A DNA stretch of 32,558 nucleotides from Actinomycetes bacterium (GTDB taxonomy: Bacteria > Actinomycetota > Acidimicrobiia > Acidimicrobiales > Bog-793): the NCBI GenBank assembly GCA_021838945.1, contig JAKCCH010000029.1:1-32558 (forward strand). Reading direction: 5' to 3'. Under the pieces are notes generated by a model, which saw only the letters and a program-made list of their open reading frames with translations, did not search any database and had not been told where the DNA came from. The position numbers and the translations under genes were made by a program. Below, piece after piece: positions 7,590 to 15,415 of the stretch; position 1 is the stretch's first letter; each line of letters starts with the position of its first letter.

Positions 7590-9043
7590 CCGCTCCCGCC
7601 ATCACCGATCAGGCCGGGCCGTCCCCCCGCCCGGTCCGGGTTCGAATCGCGCCTTCGCCGACCGGATACTTCCACGTCGGCGGCGCCCGCACCGCGCTGT
7701 ACAACTGGGCGTTCGCCCGCCAGCACGGAGGTGTCTTCGTGCTGCGGATCGAGGACACCGACACCGAGCGCAACAAGGAGGAGTGGGTCCAGGGCATCCT
7801 CGACGCCCTCAGGTGGATCGGCGCCGAGTGGGACGAAGGCCCGTATCGCCAGTCCGAGCGCCGGGCGCTCTACGACGAGTCCGTCGACCGTCTCTGGGCG
7901 GCAGGGGCGCTCTACGCGTGCGACTGCACGCGCGAGGCGGTGCTCGCGCGCACGAAGGACAACCCGACGCCGGGCTACGACGGGCACTGCCGTGAGCGGG
8001 GGTTGGAGCGGGGGCCGGGCAGGGCGTTGCGTTTCGCCGTGCCGGACGACGGTGTCACGGTCGTTCACGACCTCGTGCGCGGCGACGTCGAATTCTCCAA
8101 CTCCACCATCGAGGACTTCGTCATCGTGAAGTCCAACGGCGACCCGCTCTTCGTGCTGGCCGTCGTGATCGACGATCGGGACATGGCGATCAGCCACGTC
8201 ATCCGTGCCGAGGAGCACCTTCCGACGACGCCGAAAGCGGTGCTGCTCTGGGGGGCACTCAACGAGACCGGGCCGGCGGTCGACCTGCCTGCCTTCGCAC
8301 ACCTGCCCGTCCTCGTGAACGCGAAGCGCCAGAAGATCTCGAAGCGTCGCGATCGTGTCGCCCTCGAGGACTACGAAGCCGACGGGTACCTGCCCGAGGC
8401 GATGGCGAACTACCTGTCGCTCCTCGGCTGGAGCCCGCCCGGTGGCGAGGAGCTCTTCAGCCTCGACGATCTCGTGCGGGAGTTCCGCCTCGAGAACGTC
8501 AACCACTCGCCCGCCTTCTTCGACAACCAGAAACTGCTCCACTTCAACGGCCTCTACATCCGCTCGCTCACGCCGGAGGAGTTCACGCGGCGGGCGCGGG
8601 CGTGGGCCGCGGCGGTGCACCACCCGCTCGGGATCGAGCTCTACTCGTCTCCTCAGTGGCGGGAGCTCGCACCGCTCGTGGCCGAGCGGGTCGCCACGCT
8701 CGCCGACGTGCCGGCGTACGTCGAGTTCCTCTTCGGTGACTCCTTCGAGATCGAACCGGCGTCGTACGAGAAAGCCATCGCAAAGGATGCCGAAGCGGGT
8801 GCGATCCTCTCGGAGATGCGGTCCCGTCTCGGCGCCGTCAGTGCCTGGGCGGCCGAAGTCCTCAAGTCGGAGCTCGAGGCGATCGCCGAAGCGCACGGAC
8901 GCAAGCTCGGCAAGACGCAGGCACCCGTCCGCGTGGCCACGCTCGGTCGGACTGTTGGGCTGCCCCTGTTCGAGTCGCTCGAGGTGCTGGGCCGGGACGA
9001 GACGCTCCGCCGGCTCGACGCCGTCCTCGCGGCCGTCTCCTGA
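7586..9043 (+). CDS. gltX: Glutamyl-tRNA synthetase
   Basis: 485 residues; charges tRNA-Glu with glutamate. Class I signatures are present: HVGG (residues 30-33, the HIGH equivalent) in APSPTGYFHVGGARTALY, and KISKR at 250-254 (the KMSKS loop). A C-x-C ... Y-D-G-H-C cluster near 110-135 resembles the zinc site of bacterial GluRS. The GTG start at 7586 overlaps the ferredoxin stop as GTGA; no other in-frame start precedes the conserved RIAPSPTG. The C-terminal anticodon-binding domain is complete (SAWAAEVLKSELEAIAEAHGRKLGK). Both tRNA-Gln and tRNA-Glu genes occur later in this window but are not adjacent. Whether it is discriminating (Glu only) cannot be judged. Confidence 0.97.
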   Translation: MTAPAITDQAGPSPRPVRVRIAPSPTGYFHVGGARTALYNWAFARQHGGVFVLRIEDTDTERNKEEWVQGILDALRWIGAEWDEGPYRQSERRALYDESVDRLWAAGALYACDCTREAVLARTKDNPTPGYDGHCRERGLERGPGRALRFAVPDDGVTVVHDLVRGDVEFSNSTIEDFVIVKSNGDPLFVLAVVIDDRDMAISHVIRAEEHLPTTPKAVLLWGALNETGPAVDLPAFAHLPVLVNAKRQKISKRRDRVALEDYEADGYLPEAMANYLSLLGWSPPGGEELFSLDDLVREFRLENVNHSPAFFDNQKLLHFNGLYIRSLTPEEFTRRARAWAAAVHHPLGIELYSSPQWRELAPLVAERVATLADVPAYVEFLFGDSFEIEPASYEKAIAKDAEAGAILSEMRSRLGAVSAWAAEVLKSELEAIAEAHGRKLGKTQAPVRVATLGRTVGLPLFESLEVLGRDETLRRLDAVLAAVS

Positions 9044-9055
9044 TCGGCCGCTCCC

Positions 9056-9667
9056 GTGCTGCTGCACCCTCTCCGCTGGATGCGCCGGATCATCACGTTG
9101 CTCGTTCTCGCGGCGGTCGTCTATTTCGCTGTCTGCGCCGTGCAGGTGCTCACGGCGTCCCGAGCGCCGGGGGCCGTGGCGGCCGCTCCCCGGCGTCCTG
9201 CCGTGATCGTCGTGAGCGCGGGTGCCGAGAGCCCGCACGGCATCGGCGCGGATCTGCACGAGCGCCTCACCCACGCACGCGAGCTGTGGCTGGCGCACCG
9301 GGCACCGAGGATCGTCGTGTGCGCCTCGACCCGCGCCAAGGCCGAGGCGGACAAGGCGTGGCTCGTGCGGCGCAAGGTGCCGGCCGGTGACGTCTCGCTC
9401 GTGTTCGCCGCCGAGCTGCCCGGCCAGCTGCACCTGGTCGCAGCGGATCTGCCGTACGCCCGCCATGCGCTCGTCGTCGCCGATGGCTGGCAGACCCTCT
9501 GGGTGACGAAGGTGGCCGGATGGGCGGGGTTGACCGTCGTGCCGTCACCGGTGACGCCGCCGGACGTCTCGGCGCTCGGAAAGGCCGCGGACGTCCTGCT
9601 GCAGGCATCCGCGGTGGCATGGGGGCGGATCGCCGGCTTCGGCCAGACAGGGTTCATCGCCGGCTGA
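9056..9667 (+). CDS. DUF218/YdcF-like membrane-anchored protein
   Basis: 203 residues: one N-terminal TM helix (about 11-32, IITLLVLAAVVYFAVCAV) followed by a Rossmann-like domain with the DUF218 pattern. That comprises a first strand AVIVVSAGAES, the L-x-x-R-L-x-x-A-x-E-L helix, strand APRIVVCAS, and a later strand HALVVADGWQ. The first strand lacks the usual LGGG/LGAG glycine cluster, so it is a divergent member. YdcF/ElyC/SanA relatives are linked to envelope functions. It begins 12 nt after gltX at a GTG; an ATG at 9080 is equally plausible (MRRIITLL) and neither has a good ribosome site. Confidence 0.75.
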   Translation: MLLHPLRWMRRIITLLVLAAVVYFAVCAVQVLTASRAPGAVAAAPRRPAVIVVSAGAESPHGIGADLHERLTHARELWLAHRAPRIVVCASTRAKAEADKAWLVRRKVPAGDVSLVFAAELPGQLHLVAADLPYARHALVVADGWQTLWVTKVAGWAGLTVVPSPVTPPDVSALGKAADVLLQASAVAWGRIAGFGQTGFIAG

Positions 9668-9713
9668 CGAGCCCGCCGCCATCTTCGCGGTGGCTCCGCA
9701 CGGTCCGATGCTG

Positions 9714-9742
9714 CGGAGTCGGCGGGCATCCCCTGTTACGAT
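9714..9742 (+). promoter_or_regulatory. Candidate promoter for tRNA-Gln
   Basis: TACGAT at 9737-9742 matches the TAnnnT -10 pattern and lies 13 nt before the mature tRNA. The hexamer 17 nt upstream (CGGAGT, 9714-9719) is a poor -35. Weak evidence, offered mainly because of position. Confidence 0.25.
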
Positions 9743-9755
9743 GTCGCTCGCCCTT

Positions 9756-9827
9756 TCGGGGGTGGTGTAATCGGCAACACGACAGGTTCTGGCCCTGTTA
9801 TTGGGGGTTCGAGTCCTCCCCCCCGAG
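9756..9827 (+). tRNA. tRNA-Gln (CTG anticodon)
   Basis: Full cloverleaf. The acceptor TCGGGGG (9756-9762) pairs with CCCCCGA (9820-9826), with discriminator G9827. The D-arm contains GTGTAATCGGCAACAC. The anticodon stem ACAGG/CCTGT (9782-9786 / 9794-9798) encloses a 7-nt loop with CTG at 9789-9791. The T-arm GGGGG-TTCGAGT-CCTCC has one G-U pair. The 3' CCA is not encoded (CTG follows), unlike the tRNA-Glu gene in this window. Confidence 0.96.
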
Positions 9828-9836
9828 CTGTTCGAG

Positions 9837-9867
9837 CGACGGAGCCGCGGCAGTGGCTCCGTCGTTT
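9837..9867 (+). terminator. Intrinsic terminator after tRNA-Gln
   Basis: Perfect 10-bp stem CGACGGAGCC / GGCTCCGTCG with an 8-nt loop, followed by TTT. It begins 9 nt after the tRNA. The short T run is usual for a GC-rich genome. Confidence 0.75.
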
Positions 9868-9950
9868 GACGTCGAGGGGGGTCGGTTCCGAGCCTCGTGA
9901 CGTCGCCAACGTCTGGACATGCGCGCTGCCAATAGTTACGGTCGGGCACC

Positions 9951-10427
9951 GTGGCTCCGCGACGTGCCAGCGTGCGCCGCCAGGTTCGATTGCACCGACC
10001 TGCGGCCGAGGTGTGGGGTCTCGTCGGCGACCCTGCTCGCATCCCCGAGTGGTGGCCTGGCATCGACCGGGCGACGGTGGAGGGAGCGACCCGTGTCGTG
10101 ACGACCGGAGCCGGGCTCGAGATCCACGAGGACATCGTGACTCTGGACGACATCGAGCGACGGTTCCAGTACCGCATCGCCGGGCCGATGGTCCGCGAGC
10201 ACCTGTCCACTCTCGATGTGCTCGACCTCGGGGACGGGACGTGCCTCGTCGTGTACTCCGCCGATGCGGAGCCGGCGACCATGGCACTCGTGATCGCCGG
10301 CGCCGCCGGGAACGCCCTCGACCATCTGCCCGACGTGCTCGCCAGAAAGGCGACGGAGGACGCGAGAGAGGGACCGGCGGCGGGCGCGGCGACGGAGGGC
10401 GCGACGACGGAGAAGGAGACAAGCTGA
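9951..10427 (+). CDS. SRPBCC (START/polyketide-cyclase-like) family protein
   Basis: 158 residues with the SRPBCC helix-grip start: VRLHRPAAEVWGLVGDPARIPEWWPGI, the usual 'P-x-x-V-W-x-x-L-x-D' plus W-W-P-G pattern. It continues through the beta sheet to a C-terminal helix (MALVIAGAAGNALDHLP) and an acidic Ala/Glu/Thr tail (about 130-158). Members bind hydrophobic ligands in a deep cavity. The GTG at 9951 gives the full domain; an internal GTG at 9972 also would. Its TGA shares one base with the sulfatase ATG (TGATG), so the two are translationally coupled and may act on the same compound. Ligand unknown. Confidence 0.8.
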   Translation: MAPRRASVRRQVRLHRPAAEVWGLVGDPARIPEWWPGIDRATVEGATRVVTTGAGLEIHEDIVTLDDIERRFQYRIAGPMVREHLSTLDVLDLGDGTCLVVYSADAEPATMALVIAGAAGNALDHLPDVLARKATEDAREGPAAGAATEGATTEKETS

Positions 10428-11989
10428 TGGGCCGCAAGATCCTGTTCGTGACGACGGACCAGCAGCGCTACGACACGCTCGGCTGCAACGGCGGCGAGCT
10501 CGCGCGGACACCGGTGGTCGACGGGCTTGCCGCGCACGGCATCCGGTACGAGCGAGCCGTCCCGCAGTCCGTCGTGTGCATGCCCTCCCGCTCGACCATG
10601 GTCACGGGGCAGCACCCGACGACCCATGGCGTCTACATGAACGGTGTGCCCCTGCCGGTCGACGCACCCTCGGTTGCCGCTGTGCTCCACGAAGCCGGGT
10701 ACCGCACGGCGCTCGTGGGGAAGGCTCACTTCGAGCCGTATCTGGACCCGTTTCTGCGGTTCGCGGAGAACGCGCTGAGCCGGAGCGGCACGAGACCGCC
10801 CGGCGGGACGCACCGCGGCTTCGAGCACATGGAGCTGGCAACGCACGGGCCGCTGGGTCCCCTGCACTACGCACGGTGGCTGCAGGCAGAGCATCCCGAG
10901 GCGGCCGCCGGCTACTACGCCGTCGTCGACCGGGACCTCGAGGTGAACGCCGGGGGCGGGGGAGACACGGGCGCGCCACAGGTCAAGGTGAACCCGATCC
11001 CGCGGGAGTGGTACCACACCGACTGGGTGGCCGAGCGCACGATCCGCTGGCTCGAAGGCCTCGATCAGGGCGACGACTGGTTCTGCTGGATGAGCTTCCC
11101 CGACCCGCACCATCCATGGGACCCGCCGCAGTCCGAGGTCGGCCGGATCGACTGGCACGACGTCCCGCTCCCAGCCGGCTATCCGGAGCGACGCGAGGAG
11201 CGGGAGGCCATCCTCGACGCGAAGCCCCGCCATTGGCGGCTCTGGTACGACGGCACGCTCGTCTCGAACTACGAGGCCCCGGCAGCCTGGGTACCGGCGA
11301 CGCTGACCACCGACCAGGTTCGCGAGGTCAACGCACGCAACGCCGTCGAGGTCGAGCTGATCGACGAAGCTCTCGGCCGTGTCCTCGCCGCCATCGAGGC
11401 CCGCGGCTGGGGCGACGAGACCGATGTCATCTTCACGACCGACCACGGGGAGCTGCAGGGAGACTTCGGCCTCCTGTTCAAGGGTCCCTATCACGTCGAC
11501 GCACTGATGCGGCTGCCGCTCGTCTGGCGGCCGGCTCCGGCCGCTCGTGCTGCTGCCGGCGATGTCGGTGGCCCGGGCGTCGTCACCGAGCCGGTCGGTC
11601 TCGTCGACCTGGCGCCGACGTTCTGTCACATCGCGGGGCTACCAGTGCCTGGCTTCATGCAGGGTCGACCGCTACTGGTCCGCGACGGGGAACGCGGATC
11701 CGGGGGCGCCGGCGGGGTCCTCACCGAGTGGGATTCAGAGCTCTTCGGAGTCGGCGTGCATCTGCGGACGATCACGAAGGCCGGCTACGTCTTGACGGCG
11801 TACCTGCCGGGAACGGTCCACGACGGCAGTGAGGGCGAGCTCTACGACCTCGAGGCGGATCCGCTGCAGCGTGTCAATCGCTGGTCCGATGCTGCGATGC
11901 GCGGGTTGCGGGCCGACCTGCTCGCCGAGCTCTCCGATCGGCAGCCGCCGCCGCACGAACCGAGGCTGCAGCTGCAAGCGCCCGTCTGA
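10427..11989 (+). CDS. Sulfatase (formylglycine-dependent, Cys type)
   Basis: 520 residues of the alkaline-phosphatase/sulfatase fold. Near the N-terminus are the metal-binding TTDQQR (D11) and the maturation motif C51-M-P-S-R55 followed by STMVTGQ, in which Cys51 would become formylglycine. K112-type AGYRTALVGKAHF is present, as is a second metal/substrate site TTDHGELQGDFG (D339-H340). No signal peptide is visible, so it is probably cytosolic, like many choline-sulfatase and phosphonate monoester hydrolase relatives. Ribosome site GGAG is eight bases upstream, inside the SRPBCC gene, with a one-base stop/start overlap. Activity needs a formylglycine-generating enzyme, which is not in this window. 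It hydrolyses a sulfate or phospho-ester; the exact substrate is unknown. Confidence 0.92.
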   Translation: MGRKILFVTTDQQRYDTLGCNGGELARTPVVDGLAAHGIRYERAVPQSVVCMPSRSTMVTGQHPTTHGVYMNGVPLPVDAPSVAAVLHEAGYRTALVGKAHFEPYLDPFLRFAENALSRSGTRPPGGTHRGFEHMELATHGPLGPLHYARWLQAEHPEAAAGYYAVVDRDLEVNAGGGGDTGAPQVKVNPIPREWYHTDWVAERTIRWLEGLDQGDDWFCWMSFPDPHHPWDPPQSEVGRIDWHDVPLPAGYPERREEREAILDAKPRHWRLWYDGTLVSNYEAPAAWVPATLTTDQVREVNARNAVEVELIDEALGRVLAAIEARGWGDETDVIFTTDHGELQGDFGLLFKGPYHVDALMRLPLVWRPAPAARAAAGDVGGPGVVTEPVGLVDLAPTFCHIAGLPVPGFMQGRPLLVRDGERGSGGAGGVLTEWDSELFGVGVHLRTITKAGYVLTAYLPGTVHDGSEGELYDLEADPLQRVNRWSDAAMRGLRADLLAELSDRQPPPHEPRLQLQAPV

Positions 11990-12023
11990 GCGCGGGACGT
12001 CCGACGCGCCGCGCCGGCCCCCT

Positions 12024-12058
12024 GAACCGGCTCCCGGGGAGAAACGGGTAAACGGTTC
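12024..12058 (+). other. Extended hairpin between sulfatase and glgX locus
   Basis: Nested inverted repeat: GAACCG (12024-12029) pairs with CGGTTC (12053-12058), and inside it CCCG (12033-12036) pairs with CGGG (12045-12048), around the loop GGGAGAAA. The purine-rich loop contains a ribosome-site-like GGGAG just upstream of the ATG at 12062. It could be a terminator for the sulfatase gene (no T run), an operator, or a leader structure. Function is unproven. Confidence 0.35.
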
Positions 12059-12061
12059 CCA

Positions 12062-12180
12062 ATGCACCTCACTCTCTGGGCACCGTTCGCGCGCCGGGTC
12101 GAGGTTGTGATGACGAGTCCCTCGTCCTCCTCGCGGCCGAGTCGGTGGCCGTGCTGACGCTCGATCGGGAGGTTGCGTGA
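12062..12180 (+). pseudogene. Remnant of a treZ-like (maltooligosyltrehalose trehalohydrolase) gene
   Basis: From ATG 12062 the frame reads MHLTLWAPFARRVEVV, which looks like the first strands of the CBM48/E-set domain at the N-terminus of TreZ (pattern 'WAP-x-A-x-x-V-E-V-V'). After base 12108 the sequence reads in another frame as [18 protein letters not shown] and ends REVA-stop at 12180, which resembles the C-terminal beta domain of GH13 enzymes. So both ends of a gene of about 1.7 kb seem to be joined, out of frame, with the middle missing. The terminal TGA overlaps the glgX GTG as GTGA, as expected for a former treZ-glgX operon. An assembly collapse or a chance resemblance of short stretches cannot be excluded. 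Confidence 0.45.
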
Positions 12181-14369
12181 CGAGCTCCGGACCGGGAACC
12201 GGAACCGGCGCCGGCGCCCGGCCGGCCCGCGACGCGTGGCCGGGCCGGCCCTTCCCGCTCGGTGCCACCTATGACGGTGCCGGCACCAACTTCTCCATCT
12301 TCTCCGAGGTGGCCGAGCGCGTGGAGCTGTGCCTGTTCGACGCAGACGACAGCACGGGCGAGCTCGTCGAGGAGCGCATCGTGCTCGAGGAGATGGACGG
12401 CTTCTGCTGGCACCTCTACCTGCCGAACGTCGTTCCGGGCCAGCGCTACGGCTACCGCGTGCACGGGCCGTGGGACCCCGCGCAGGGTAAGCGGTGCAAC
12501 CCCTCCAAGCTGCTCGTCGACCCGTACGCACGCGCCATCGAGGGTGAGGTCCGCTGGGCGCAGGCGTGCTACTCCTACGATCTCGGCGATCCCGAGCGGC
12601 GCAACGACGAGGACTCTGCCGCCTGCAACATGAAGTCCGTCGTGCACCACCCCTACTTCGACTGGGGGAACGACCGGCCGCTCGGCATCCCGCTCCACGA
12701 CTCGGTGATCTACGAGACGCACGTGCGCGGGCTGACGATGACCCATCCGGACATCCCCGAGAACCTGCGAGGGACCTACGCCGGGCTCGGCCATCCCATC
12801 GCCACTGCCTACCTCCGCTCTCTCGGCGTCACCGCAGTCGAGCTGCTGCCGGTCCACCAGTTCGTGCACGACGCGTACCTCGTTGGGCAGGGTCTTCGCA
12901 ACTACTGGGGCTACAACTCGATCGGCTTCTTCGCCCCGCACAACGGGTACTCGAGCGCCGGGCATGCCGGCCAGCAGGTGCAGGAGTTCAAGCAGATGGT
13001 GAAGACCCTGCACGAAGAGGGCATGGAGGTCATCCTCGACGTCGTCTACAACCACACCGCCGAGGGGAACCACCTCGGGCCGACCCTTTCGTTCAAGGGG
13101 ATCGACAACGCCGCCTACTACCGGCTCGTCGCCGAGGACCCGACGTACTACTTCGACACGACCGGCACCGGCAACAGCCTCAACGTGCGCCACCCGCACA
13201 CGCTGCAGCTCATCATGGACTCCCTCCGGTACTGGGTGACGGAGATGCACGTGGACGGCTTCCGTTTCGATCTGGCGGCGACGCTGGCGCGGCAGTTCCA
13301 CGAGGTCGATCGCCTCTCGGTCTTCTTCGACCTCATCCAGCAGGACCCGATCGTGAGCCAGGTCAAGCTCATCGCCGAGCCGTGGGACGTCGGCGAGGGC
13401 GGTTACCAGGTCGGGAACTTCCCGCCTCTCTGGTCCGAGTGGAACGGCCGCTACCGCGACACCGTGCGTGACTTCTGGCGTGGCGAGGACAAGACCATCG
13501 GCGAGCTCGCTTCCCGCCTTACGGGCAGCTCCGACCTCTACCAGGACGACGCCCGCCACCCGACCGCCAGCGTCAACTTCGTCACGGCGCACGACGGCTT
13601 CACGCTCGCCGACCTCGTCTCCTACGACGACCGCCACAACGAGGCCAACGGGGAGGACAACCGCGACGGAGGGACCGACAACCGCTCGTGGAACTGCGGT
13701 GTCGAGGGTCCGACCGACGACCCGGAGGTTCGGGCTCTCCGGGCGCGCCAGCAACGCAACTTCCTCTTGACGCTGCTCTTGTCGCAGGGGGTCCCGATGA
13801 TCCTCGGCGGGGACGAGATCGGTCGCACGCAGGGTGGGAACAACAACGCCTACTGCCAGGACAACGAGATCTCCTGGTACGACTGGGCGAAGCTCGACGA
13901 GGACCTGCTCGACTTCACGCGACAGCTCATCGCCTTCCGGAGGGAGCATCCGGTGTTCCACCGGCGGCGGTTCTTCCAGGGGCGCGCGATCCGGGGGACG
14001 ATCGACCTCGCCTGGTTCCGGCCCGACGGCGAGGAGATGACAGACGACGACTGGGAGTCCGGCCAGGCGAAGGCCGTCGGCGTCTTCCTCAACGGTGGGG
14101 CCATCGACTACCGGGACCAGAGGGGTCAGCCGCTGCGGGACGACAGCTTCGCGATGCTCTTCAACGCCCATGACGACGCCATCGAGTGGAAGCTGGCGGA
14201 GGCCGTCGGATCGAGGTGGTCCGGGTGGTCGGGCTGGGAGGTCGTGCACGACTCCGCCGCGAGGAGCGACGTGCTCGCGGCTGACGGACACACCGCCGTG
14301 ACCGCCGCCCGCTCGCTCGTCGTCCTGCGAGCGACCGAGGCGGCGGACCGCAGCACCCCGGGCAGATGA
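12177..14369 (+). CDS. glgX: Glycogen debranching enzyme GlgX (GH13, isoamylase type)
   Basis: 730 residues; hydrolyses alpha-1,6 branch links of glycogen or limit dextrins in the cytosol. Order of parts: N-terminal CBM48/E-set domain (about 18-130; [21 protein letters not shown]), GH13 barrel, C-terminal beta domain. Catalytic residues are visible: nucleophile D365 in DGFRFDLA, acid/base E401 in LIAEPWD, and transition-state D473 in [23 protein letters not shown] and [21 protein letters not shown] are GlgX/TreX hallmarks. GTG start with GGGAGG four bases upstream. It directly follows the putative treZ remnant with a GTGA overlap, so it was probably once part of a glycogen-to-trehalose (TreX-TreY-TreZ) operon. 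Complete and apparently functional. Confidence 0.96.
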   Translation: MTSSGPGTGTGAGARPARDAWPGRPFPLGATYDGAGTNFSIFSEVAERVELCLFDADDSTGELVEERIVLEEMDGFCWHLYLPNVVPGQRYGYRVHGPWDPAQGKRCNPSKLLVDPYARAIEGEVRWAQACYSYDLGDPERRNDEDSAACNMKSVVHHPYFDWGNDRPLGIPLHDSVIYETHVRGLTMTHPDIPENLRGTYAGLGHPIATAYLRSLGVTAVELLPVHQFVHDAYLVGQGLRNYWGYNSIGFFAPHNGYSSAGHAGQQVQEFKQMVKTLHEEGMEVILDVVYNHTAEGNHLGPTLSFKGIDNAAYYRLVAEDPTYYFDTTGTGNSLNVRHPHTLQLIMDSLRYWVTEMHVDGFRFDLAATLARQFHEVDRLSVFFDLIQQDPIVSQVKLIAEPWDVGEGGYQVGNFPPLWSEWNGRYRDTVRDFWRGEDKTIGELASRLTGSSDLYQDDARHPTASVNFVTAHDGFTLADLVSYDDRHNEANGEDNRDGGTDNRSWNCGVEGPTDDPEVRALRARQQRNFLLTLLLSQGVPMILGGDEIGRTQGGNNNAYCQDNEISWYDWAKLDEDLLDFTRQLIAFRREHPVFHRRRFFQGRAIRGTIDLAWFRPDGEEMTDDDWESGQAKAVGVFLNGGAIDYRDQRGQPLRDDSFAMLFNAHDDAIEWKLAEAVGSRWSGWSGWEVVHDSAARSDVLAADGHTAVTAARSLVVLRATEAADRSTPGR

Positions 14370-14440
14370 GCATCTCCGGACAACGTTGAGCGACAGCGAG
14401 CATCCCCACTTCGGCGCACCGCGAGAGGGAGGATGCTGGG

Positions 14441-15409
14441 GTGCTGCTGTGGCTGGTGCGCGTCATCCGGGGAGGGGTGAACACCGGGCGCCGGTCGCTC
14501 GTGCTCCTCGGCGTGGTCGCGTTCGTCACCCTGGCAGGAGGCGTCGCATTCTCGTTGGCCGAGCACATCTCGGTCTGGGACGGATGGTACTGGGCCATCG
14601 TCACGGCGACGACCGTCGGTTACGGGGACATCACGCCGAAAACGAGTGCCGGCCATGTCATCGCTGTCGTCGTCATGCTCACGACGATCCCATTGCTCGG
14701 AGCTGTGTTCGCGCTCTGGTCCGGCGCGGCCGCGGCAGCACGACTGAGGAGGTTGTTGCACATGGGACGAGCGTTCCCGCAGGGTCAATTCCGCCTCGTC
14801 GTCGGCATGCACGCCGTCGTGCCGCCGATGCTCGACGAGCTCGTCGCCACCGGGCACGACGTCGTGCTCGTGGCCGACGTGGACTCAGCGAGTGTCCCGC
14901 CCGAGGTTCACCACGTGAAGGGCGATCCGACGAGCATGCACACGCTCCGCTCGGCACATCCGGAGAAGGCGGAGCACGCGCTCGTCACCGGCGCCTCCGA
15001 CGGAGACGTCCTCGTCGAGGTCGTCCTGCTGCGCGAGTGCGCTCGCGAGCTGCCGATGACTGCGCTCGTGCACGCCAAGGCTGCAGCCGAGGCGGTGAAG
15101 GATCTCGGTGTCGAGGTGACCATCTCTGCCGACGACCTGCTGGCGCACACGCTGGCGAAGGTCATCGAGGCACCCCATGCCGGGGAGTTGCTCGTCGCTC
15201 TGCTCGGATCGGAAAGCCACCGATTGGACGAGCTGGCGACGACACCCGAGATGGCCGGACGGCACCTGTCGGAGCTGCGGGCGCAGCGCGACGACCTCGT
15301 GCTCGGGCTGGTCCACGGAAAGGAGGTCAGCCTCGGCATCGGTGTCGACCCCGAAGTGGCGGAGGGCGACCGGCTCCTCGTCGCCCGGCCCAGCTCCGAC
15401 CGCCGCTGA
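14441..15409 (+). CDS. Two-TM potassium channel with RCK/TrkA domains
   Basis: 322 residues. TM1 is about 18-40; the pore helix and selectivity filter are WDGWYWAIVTATTVGYGD (filter TVGYGD 58-63); TM2 is about 71-93. A cytosolic TrkA-N/RCK-N-like domain spans about 115-230 and an RCK-C domain about 240-320 (DELATTPEMAGRHLSELRAQ). The Rossmann nucleotide motif is degenerate: VVGMHAVVPPML stands where G-x-G-x-x-G is expected, so NAD binding is doubtful and gating may use another ligand. GTG start with GAGAGGGAGG eight bases upstream. It probably forms a tetrameric K+ channel in the plasma membrane. No functional link to neighbours. Confidence 0.93.
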   Translation: MLLWLVRVIRGGVNTGRRSLVLLGVVAFVTLAGGVAFSLAEHISVWDGWYWAIVTATTVGYGDITPKTSAGHVIAVVVMLTTIPLLGAVFALWSGAAAAARLRRLLHMGRAFPQGQFRLVVGMHAVVPPMLDELVATGHDVVLVADVDSASVPPEVHHVKGDPTSMHTLRSAHPEKAEHALVTGASDGDVLVEVVLLRECARELPMTALVHAKAAAEAVKDLGVEVTISADDLLAHTLAKVIEAPHAGELLVALLGSESHRLDELATTPEMAGRHLSELRAQRDDLVLGLVHGKEVSLGIGVDPEVAEGDRLLVARPSSDRR

Positions 15410-15415
15410 GCCGAT

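Noticed and set aside
7412-9466. Minus-strand open frame of about 684 codons opposite gltX and the DUF218-like gene
   Set aside because: Composition is rich in R, H, E and V with no motif; gltX is unmistakable on the plus strand.
9545-11629. Minus-strand open frame crossing tRNA-Gln and the sulfatase
   Set aside because: It runs through a tRNA and a terminator and is antisense to a clear sulfatase.
12069-14291. Long minus-strand open frame of about 740 codons opposite glgX
   Set aside because: It mirrors the GC-rich codon structure of glgX, has no recognisable domain, and glgX on the plus strand carries all catalytic residues.
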